In this document: piece after piece, positions 59,351 through 64,000 of the stretch | Position numbering within the stretch: position 1 is the stretch's first letter | Layout: each line of letters begins with the position of its first letter | Source: Siderastrea siderea | Taxonomy: Eukaryota > Cnidaria > Anthozoa > Scleractinia > Rhizangiidae | Direction: 5' to 3' | Assembly (NCBI GenBank): GCA_964030785.1 | Contig: OZ034969.1 | Coordinates: forward strand, 69,423,162-69,487,161 | DNA: 64,000 bases | Position numbers and translations under genes: made by a program | Notes under the pieces: model-generated | Databases searched by the model: none | Seen by the model: only the letters and a program-made list of their open reading frames with translations | Told to the model about the DNA's origin: nothing

Positions 59351-59918
59351 TATTTTTGAAATACCGTGCTAGAAACCTCTCATTCTTCATTGTATCATAT
59401 ATATCAAATACCTGAAGCAGATCAAAATATGATTTGCCCTTATTCATCTTATTCAAAAAGTACAAACAGAAGTAACCGCATGTTGTCGTCAGTAAATTTT
59501 GTATTTGATTGTTCTGATGAAGCAATGTTAAGTTCTTCTTTTTAGCATGATTGACCATTTCTTGGAAGGGAGGCAAACCAAAGCTATCAAAATAATTGAT
59601 GACTTTGTCCTTAACATAAGTAGCTACCCAATGGCTACCGCTCATATATGATGGTTCAAGATTGTAAATGAATAATGCTTGTTGATGATTGTGAGGAACA
59701 TTTTCATCTCTTGACAATACATCATTAATTGGGATATTCAGATATTTACACCATTTTATTAAATCATAATTTGACAAAGGAATATTTTGATGAAATTTTG
59801 GTTTTACAATAGAATGTTTAGAAGAGGGACGTTTTTGAATGGTGAGTTTTTGCCTAATAGTAGACCTTTGCCCTTTTTCTGAGCTTTTTTTTTGGGAGCT
59901 TTTTTTTAGTCCCCATAC
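59346..59918 (-). CDS. PRO: Adenain-type cysteine protease; no AUG before the core
   Basis: Maturation protease of the adenovirus/Ulp1 clan. The frame is open from 59918 (after TAG 59919-59921) to the TAA at 59346. The conserved core starts near 59777 (NYDLIKWCKYL). Counting from there, the catalytic His is in SGSHWVATY (H49), Asp in NYFDSFG (D64), Gln near Q94 and Cys in TTTCGYFCLYFL (C100). There is no ATG upstream of the core: the codon at 59775-59777 is TTG. The 5' part (59854-59918) overlaps the end of the preceding gene, which has A8 and A9 runs there. Translation could use frameshifting or slippage on the A runs, or a sequencing indel may hide a simple fusion or start. Its stop codon overlaps the TCTAA box of the next gene. 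Confidence 0.85.
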   Translation of the reverse strand, partial: VWGLKKSSQKKSSEKGQRSTIRQKLTIQKRPSSKHSIVKPKFHQNIPLSNYDLIKWCKYLNIPINDVLSRDENVPHNHQQALFIYNLEPSYMSGSHWVATYVKDKVINYFDSFGLPPFQEMVNHAKKKNLTLLHQNNQIQNLLTTTCGYFCLYFLNKMNKGKSYFDLLQVFDIYDTMKNERFLARYFKNI

Positions 59919-60663
59919 CTAATGTTTGATCAGACCAATTTCCATAAAAAGGTGGAGTTCTATACATTGGGACTAACAAACCACCATCTTGATTGTTAAC
60001 AGTAGTTGGTTTTGGTATAGATCTGGGTGGTCTTTGTTTAGGCTGTCCCATCTGAGGGGCACCTTTACCAGTCATCTTCTTTATTGCCTCAATAGCTAAA
60101 GGGACTCCAATTGATGCGAGAAGAGTACCTAAGAACCCACCTGTTTGTACTTTTGTTGGTTTTATATGAACACCAGAACCGGTTTGTAGAGCATTTAATA
60201 TATCCTTCTTTTGTTTGGTTGTTAAAAGATGTTTATATGTTATCAACTGATCGATTTTATTTTGTGGTATGAGGAACCCACCGGTTTGAACACCTTTTCC
60301 GGATATCTTCTTAACAATCTGAGATGCTCCTTCACTAGCTGCTCCAGCTAAAGCTGACAAACCGATGGTCTTAGCAATAGTGGGACCAAAAGTTCTTCCA
60401 AGCGTCAGAACTGTAGACAGTAGAGATCCACCTACTTGCTTTCGTATGTTTGTTTTAGAAAGTTTAATATCCATTCCCTTTTTCAATTTTCTATTTTTTT
60501 CCAATCGTTTAACTATATTCTGAGGTACGTATAGAGTGTCATTCCCAGATAGAGAGTCCTTCGTGAGCCTTAGAACTATTGTTTCTCTTTTATGATACGC
60601 GTTACTAAGATTCTTTTTCTGGTTTGGTGATAAACTAACTTTAATTTCGTATAGTTGTGTCAT
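59854..60663 (-). CDS. Membrane-active-type minor virion protein (269 aa)
   Basis: Contains several Gly-rich amphipathic or hydrophobic stretches (GGSLLSTVLTLG at 78-89, IGLSALAGAA at 100-109, GGFLGTLLASIGVPLAIEAI at 175-194) and a strongly basic C-terminus (KKKLPKKKLRKRAK). Two adenain-type sites, ISGK|G (120-124) and MTGK|G (197-201), flank the central part. This is the general layout of adenovirus pVI/pX-like and other membrane-lytic virion proteins of adintovirus-type elements. The specific role is inference. The ATG at 60663 follows TATATAAT and a TCTAA box at 60674-60678. Its 3' end overlaps the protease frame. Confidence 0.55.
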   Translation of the reverse strand: MTQLYEIKVSLSPNQKKNLSNAYHKRETIVLRLTKDSLSGNDTLYVPQNIVKRLEKNRKLKKGMDIKLSKTNIRKQVGGSLLSTVLTLGRTFGPTIAKTIGLSALAGAASEGASQIVKKISGKGVQTGGFLIPQNKIDQLITYKHLLTTKQKKDILNALQTGSGVHIKPTKVQTGGFLGTLLASIGVPLAIEAIKKMTGKGAPQMGQPKQRPPRSIPKPTTVNNQDGGLLVPMYRTPPFYGNWSDQTLGMGTKKKLPKKKLRKRAKVYY

Positions 60664-60678
60664 ATTATATATGTTAGA
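60664..60678 (-). promoter_or_regulatory. TCTAA box (membrane-active-type gene)
   Basis: TCTAA at 60674-60678, 10 nt before the ATG at 60663, followed by CATATATAAT. Confidence 0.5.
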
Positions 60679-60740
60679 TAAATTCTGTTTTAAAAAACAT
60701 ATTCATTTAAATTTTCATCGATGTTAAAAAACTTATTCAT

Positions 60741-62030
60741 TTAAACTATCATCAATTCGTTTCCAACTGTCTTAACAACAACCTCACTCTCGTAAAATAC
60801 GATGCTATGAGATCGGACGTTTGCTGTCGGGGCTACATTGAGACGATAATGGAGAATCAACTGTTTAGGATCTCTTGTCACTACCTCTTTTTGATATGAC
60901 AAATCGAAATATATTAATCCGTACAAACTACTAAAATTAGATACATTAAGTTGTGTCCCAGAATTGTAATCGTTTTTACGAAATGCATAACTCATGAGAT
61001 CATTGAATATCCTGATTTTAGAATCTGCATCGTATTCTAGTTCGGGATAGAACGTGTTGTTTCCATATTCTAAACGACAACTCGAGAGAGAGCTATTAGC
61101 GTCAGCAGCATTCAACTTGAAAGTGTCAAACAAATACGGACTCCTCTCTGCTTCATCATCATTCGGTCCATCTGTGCGCTGGAGATAAATGAAAACATGT
61201 TTAACGTTATCGATAGCTGGACTGATTTGGAACATATTCTGAATAGCTCGGGTATTCGCTGACTGATTATAAAGATCTCGCATATATGTCCATTCTGTTG
61301 GCTTAAGAAACTCTGAAACGAAATTACTATACATGCTGTCTTTTGGGATTAATCTAGGGAGCCAAAGATACAATCTCTTTAAAACAACACGACCAGCGTC
61401 TGTGCCATTTGCCATGTGAATCATTTCAATGTCTCCGTTAAGAGTGAGTTCGATCGTTAATTGCATTGGGGGCAACATTTTTCTTTCTAGCTCTTGAAAA
61501 AAGCTGTATCTGTTTAAGGGAATCATTTCGTTAATACTCTTAGCTCCTCCACCGCCGTTATTCTGATGAGCCTGGGTTAAAATGCGACGGGCTTCGAAAC
61601 CTGTGTTTGTATTTGCTGTAGTTCCGTCAGTATCAAGATACCAGAACGAATTCTTTCCAACGGATCTACTATAATCATCACTGTATTCAAGGAGATTTTT
61701 GACATTCGTTATTCGATGCAAATTATCACTTTCATACACAATTTTGCCTGAAGATTTGATAACCATATGTCTGATTAGACTGTGAGATCCGTTTATCATG
61801 GTGATGCGATCCGCTTGAGCATATCCAGTACCATCTGCCTTTTTTTGAAGCTCTTTAGTTACTTCGAAATACCCATTAAAAAAATCGAACATAGTCGACC
61901 TATCGTTGATTGTGAATCTGTAACCCGTCTTTTTCTGTGATTGATTGTTAGCAGGTTGCTCAATGACATTGTCCAAATGGAAACGAACGTATTCATATCT
62001 TTGTAAATTATCACTTGTTCTGAAACTCAT
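60741..62030 (-). CDS. MCP: Major capsid protein candidate, double jelly-roll type (429 aa)
   Basis: The largest virion-type ORF of the element, beta-rich, intact, and set between the small basic and membrane-active genes, where the Polinton capsid gene is expected. The segment MIPLNRYSFFQELE...MQLTIELTLNGD fits the pattern (I/L)PL...F....L....I.I.LT seen in double-jelly-roll capsid proteins. At 429 aa it is shorter than many Polinton capsid proteins, so identity needs a structure prediction. I start it at ATG 62030 (MSFRTSDN) because a TCTAA box (62045-62049) and TATATA stand just before it; the in-frame ATG at 62075 lies upstream of that box. Confidence 0.65.
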   Translation of the reverse strand: MSFRTSDNLQRYEYVRFHLDNVIEQPANNQSQKKTGYRFTINDRSTMFDFFNGYFEVTKELQKKADGTGYAQADRITMINGSHSLIRHMVIKSSGKIVYESDNLHRITNVKNLLEYSDDYSRSVGKNSFWYLDTDGTTANTNTGFEARRILTQAHQNNGGGGAKSINEMIPLNRYSFFQELERKMLPPMQLTIELTLNGDIEMIHMANGTDAGRVVLKRLYLWLPRLIPKDSMYSNFVSEFLKPTEWTYMRDLYNQSANTRAIQNMFQISPAIDNVKHVFIYLQRTDGPNDDEAERSPYLFDTFKLNAADANSSLSSCRLEYGNNTFYPELEYDADSKIRIFNDLMSYAFRKNDYNSGTQLNVSNFSSLYGLIYFDLSYQKEVVTRDPKQLILHYRLNVAPTANVRSHSIVFYESEVVVKTVGNELMIV

Positions 62031-62049
62031 TATATATTGATAGTTTAGA
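62031..62049 (-). promoter_or_regulatory. TCTAA box (capsid protein candidate)
   Basis: TCTAA at 62045-62049, 14 nt before the ATG at 62030, followed by TCAATATATA. It supports the choice of this start over 62075. Confidence 0.5.
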
Positions 62050-62129
62050 TAAAATTCACTTTTTATATAAACCATTTCCCACTTGCTAGTCTATTTATAA
62101 TTGGATAAAATTCACTTTTTAATAACATT

Positions 62130-62501
62130 TTATCGTCTTAATCCAGTACCAGATATAAGTCTATTCAGAATTGTGTTGTAATCTTCTTCTTGTTTTGGTT
62201 TAGTAGGTTTGGTTGGTTTCATGGTTTTATTCATTGATTGTTTAGTTGAACCATGTAATTTTCTCATAATAAGTTCTCCGCTTTTTTCAGCTGCTTTTTT
62301 TCCCAGTTTGTCTCCAGCATGTGAAATACCAGATTCAAGCGCTTTTTTGGCAAAAGGTTTTAAAACCATTTCTGGAACTTTACTTAACACCCTTCCAACC
62401 GGTTTGAATATGTTATCAACAATAATCCCAGATCCTTTATGCTTATACACAAAACGACCTAGTTTCGGGTGATAAATTCGCTTGTATTCATACGACGACA
62501 T
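62130..62501 (-). CDS. Small basic virion-type protein (123 aa)
   Basis: Lys/Arg-rich, with an N-terminal YHPKLGRFVYKHKGSG segment, an amphipathic helix-rich middle and TKPTKPTK repeats. It ends ISGTGLRR, which contains an adenain-type site (ISGT|G, residues 116-120), so protease processing near the C-terminus is plausible. The position between penton-like and capsid genes fits a core or cement protein. No family was recognised. ATG at 62501 follows TTATAT with a TCTAA box at 62515-62519. Confidence 0.6.
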   Translation of the reverse strand: MSSYEYKRIYHPKLGRFVYKHKGSGIIVDNIFKPVGRVLSKVPEMVLKPFAKKALESGISHAGDKLGKKAAEKSGELIMRKLHGSTKQSMNKTMKPTKPTKPKQEEDYNTILNRLISGTGLRR

Positions 62502-62519
62502 ATATAACTATTAGTTAGA
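62502..62519 (-). promoter_or_regulatory. TCTAA box plus AT-rich start context (small basic gene)
   Basis: TCTAA at 62515-62519, 13 nt before the ATG, followed by TTATAT. One of five such boxes in the element. The stop codon of the upstream penton-like gene abuts it. Confidence 0.5.
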
Positions 62520-63281
62520 TTAATCTCTCTTCTCTCTTAAAATCAAACTGAATGAAGTGTCACTATGATTAAGATCGATGATTCTCCTCTTACCATCTGT
62601 GATATAAATTCTTATTTTATTGATCGTATTTTTATTACACGGGTTGTACTGAACTCGTCTTGGCTCTTGTGTGAAACTATAACTCGGTGTCAAAGTACTA
62701 GTACTGAAACTATATATAATATCTGACTCTTCACCATCGACAAGACTATCACTTATCAAATCACAATGAACATTCAATATTTCTCTGTCTTGTGAGAGAT
62801 TAGGAATGTAATCTCCAACATTTACACTACTTGTTAGAATCTTTTTATTGAAACCAATAAGATCATTAAAATTACTTTGAGTAAGATCTAATCTGTAATT
62901 TGAGGCTAGTGTTATTATTGTCCTGAATACAGTATCGTTAAACTCCAGAGTGATTGGATATTGAGGGTTTGATGAGGTCCCTGTTTTTGTTTTTTCTTTG
63001 ATTAAATTGTCAAAATCAATGTAATTCCATACTCCAGGGTTGAATATAATTTCCGTCCAATTAGTACCACTATCTGTCGAATATCTTATTTTCTGATTAT
63101 TGAGTTCTTTAGTCACATTGAACCAAGTGAATGACATCGAAATGATTCGATCTAGGCCGATTTCATATTGTCTGTTTGAATCCAGTATTATCGGATTACT
63201 GTATTTGATTGTGAAATCTGATGGTTTATTATCACTTATACCTTTGACGATATGACTGGATAATACAAGTTGTCTATTCAT
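62520..63281 (-). CDS. Penton-like minor capsid protein (253 aa)
   Basis: The N-terminus has the pattern LVLSSHIV...PSDFTIKYSNPIILDSNRQYEIGLDRI. This corresponds to the opening strands of the single-jelly-roll minor capsid (penton) proteins of Polintons and adintoviruses (DF...L..P..L.....YE.AL). The rest is beta-rich. It would occupy the capsid vertices. ATG at 63281 follows CATATAA with a TCTAA box at 63295-63299; the stop codon lies within the next gene's TCTAA zone. Identification rests on the pattern and gene order. Confidence 0.65.
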   Translation of the reverse strand: MNRQLVLSSHIVKGISDNKPSDFTIKYSNPIILDSNRQYEIGLDRIISMSFTWFNVTKELNNQKIRYSTDSGTNWTEIIFNPGVWNYIDFDNLIKEKTKTGTSSNPQYPITLEFNDTVFRTIITLASNYRLDLTQSNFNDLIGFNKKILTSSVNVGDYIPNLSQDREILNVHCDLISDSLVDGEESDIIYSFSTSTLTPSYSFTQEPRRVQYNPCNKNTINKIRIYITDGKRRIIDLNHSDTSFSLILREKRD

Positions 63282-63299
63282 TTATATGATTAGTTTAGA
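63282..63299 (-). promoter_or_regulatory. TCTAA box (penton-like gene)
   Basis: TCTAA at 63295-63299, 13 nt before the ATG at 63281, followed by TAATCATATAA. Confidence 0.5.
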
Positions 63300-64000
63300 C
63301 TAAAATAGTTTTTGTATATTTTGTTGTATTGTGACTTATTGAGTATTGAATTTCTCAACAAGATGTCGAGAAGAGCGACACCTGTGTTTCTTAGCTCTAT
63401 GCTATTATTACCAGCAACCTTTGATCCGATAATCAGTTCCAGTTTTTTCATCATTTCTGTCGGATTATTGAAAAACATTACCTGTCCACCTCTTTTTGTT
63501 TTTTTCTTCAAACCAGACCCTTTAATATTTTTTAATCTTTGATTGTTGTAATCGATATAATCAGTAAGAACCTTTCTTGTATCTTGAATAATTTTTCTTC
63601 GATATTGAGCCTCAGCTTCAGTCATTAAACCACTTTTTAATTTTTTACTGATATCACTCAAATAACCATTTAGTTTCAAACGTTGATCTTTAGCATTTTT
63701 CAAGATTTTGTTCAGATAAGCTTTACTCTTTTTATTATCCATATCCTTTTCTGTTAGACGTAATTCAACATCATTGTAGTTCGGAATATTCAATTTATCT
63801 AAAGCTTGATTAATTGCATCCTCCTCGAGAATGTTATAATCAGGTCCTTCTTCTTCTTCGTATTCAGGTGGAAGATCTTCAGGTTCATACATTTGTTTTT
63901 TACCTGATGCTATATCCTCGAGGACGTCTTCATAACTTGGAGGTTTTGGAACCAATTGTTTGTCATTTTGTGGTAGAACTTGATCACCAAATAGATCTTC
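63290..64000 (-). CDS. PPxY-containing virion-type protein, 5' end outside window
   Basis: The frame is open from the right edge to TAA 63290-63292, so the start lies beyond base 64000. The apparent start at 63955 is a TTG, not an ATG. Two PPxY motifs (PPSY and PPEY, 63 to 80 codons apart from the basic region) lie in an acidic, proline-rich stretch; PPxY recruits NEDD4-family ubiquitin ligases in many viruses. Further on is a charged coiled-coil-like region, a basic patch and an adenain-type site IKGS|G (63512-63526). No family was recognised. It precedes the penton-like gene, whose TCTAA box overlaps its stop codon. Confidence 0.6.
   Translation of the reverse strand, partial: EDLFGDQVLPQNDKQLVPKPPSYEDVLEDIASGKKQMYEPEDLPPEYEEEEGPDYNILEEDAINQALDKLNIPNYNDVELRLTEKDMDNKKSKAYLNKILKNAKDQRLKLNGYLSDISKKLKSGLMTEAEAQYRRKIIQDTRKVLTDYIDYNNQRLKNIKGSGLKKKTKRGGQVMFFNNPTEMMKKLELIIGSKVAGNNSIELRNTGVALLDILLRNSILNKSQYNKIYKNYFSLN

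Larger units (their letters stand above)
51868..64000 (-). mobile_element. Polinton/Maverick (adintovirus-like) element, left portion
   Basis: More than 12.1 kb with a protein-primed polymerase B, retroviral-type integrase with chromodomain, adenain-type protease, penton-like and capsid-candidate proteins, and several other virion-type proteins, all on the minus strand. This gene set defines Polintons/Mavericks and their viral relatives the adintoviruses. The left end is set at 51868, where gene E stops matching gene B and a hairpin begins. AGGTAC at 51862-51867 is the candidate 6-bp target duplication. The right end and the packaging ATPase are not in the window. Most ORFs are intact, so the copy is young, but the integrase, protease and phospholipase genes have frame problems. 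Confidence 0.93.

Noticed and set aside
62031..62075. ATG at 62075 as the capsid gene start
   Set aside because: The TCTAA box and TATATA context lie between it and the ATG at 62030, which therefore fits the pattern of the neighbouring genes.
52419..64000. Reading the minus-strand block as a bacterial operon or a contaminating phage
   Set aside because: The gene set (integrase with chromodomain, adenain-type protease, PolB with Polinton-type cysteine insert) and the junction with a host GBP gene identify a eukaryotic Polinton-type element.

Overview
The window looks like nuclear DNA of an anthozoan cnidarian, probably a stony coral. It is AT-rich and intron-rich, crowded with short inverted-repeat elements, and carries a cluster of guanylate-binding-protein (GBP) type GTPase genes. 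The species cannot be named from the sequence alone.

Layout. 1-571: last-exon fragment of GBP gene A (+). 7106-15739: GBP gene B (+), ten exons, 675 aa. 17216-22345: GBP gene C (-), ten exons, 652 aa. 25900-33239: GBP gene D (+), ten exons, 654 aa, head-to-head with C. 33.2-47.3 kb: gene-poor DNA filled with inverted-repeat elements, microsatellites, tRNA-derived repeats and transposase debris. 47306-51867: GBP gene E, a broken close copy of B. 51868-64000: the left end of a Polinton/Maverick (adintovirus-like) element, all genes on the minus strand, running off the right edge.

GBP genes. I placed every exon by splice sites and by alignment between paralogues. In B, C and D, exons 2, 3 and 6-9 have identical lengths (158, 173, 296, 255, 123, 48 nt), and the summed coding lengths divide by three. 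Exons 1-5 carry the GTPase domain, 6-8 the helical middle, and 9-10 a coiled coil ending in a CaaX prenylation box (CSIM, CSVM, CLIL, CVVM). A and B have a hydrophobic C-terminal segment; C and D have a proline-run tail. Interferon-response-like GAAANNGAAA sites lie upstream of B and D. These GTPases are probably inducible, membrane-targeted defence proteins.

Viral element. Reading right to left: a PPxY-containing protein, a penton-like jelly-roll protein, a small basic protein, a double-jelly-roll capsid-protein candidate, a membrane-active-type virion protein, an adenain-type protease, a phospholipase-A2 protein, a DDE integrase with chromodomain, a Bro-N/nuclease/zinc-finger fusion, an AT-hook micro-ORF and a protein-primed DNA polymerase B. 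Five genes share a TCTAA box 10-14 nt before the start codon. Protease and integrase have no such box and no AUG before their conserved cores; each overlaps the upstream ORF in another frame. The element starts exactly where homology between genes E and B stops, at the first bases of exon 8, with a terminal hairpin beginning at that base. A large DNA virus-like transposon has therefore inserted into an immune-type GTPase pseudogene.
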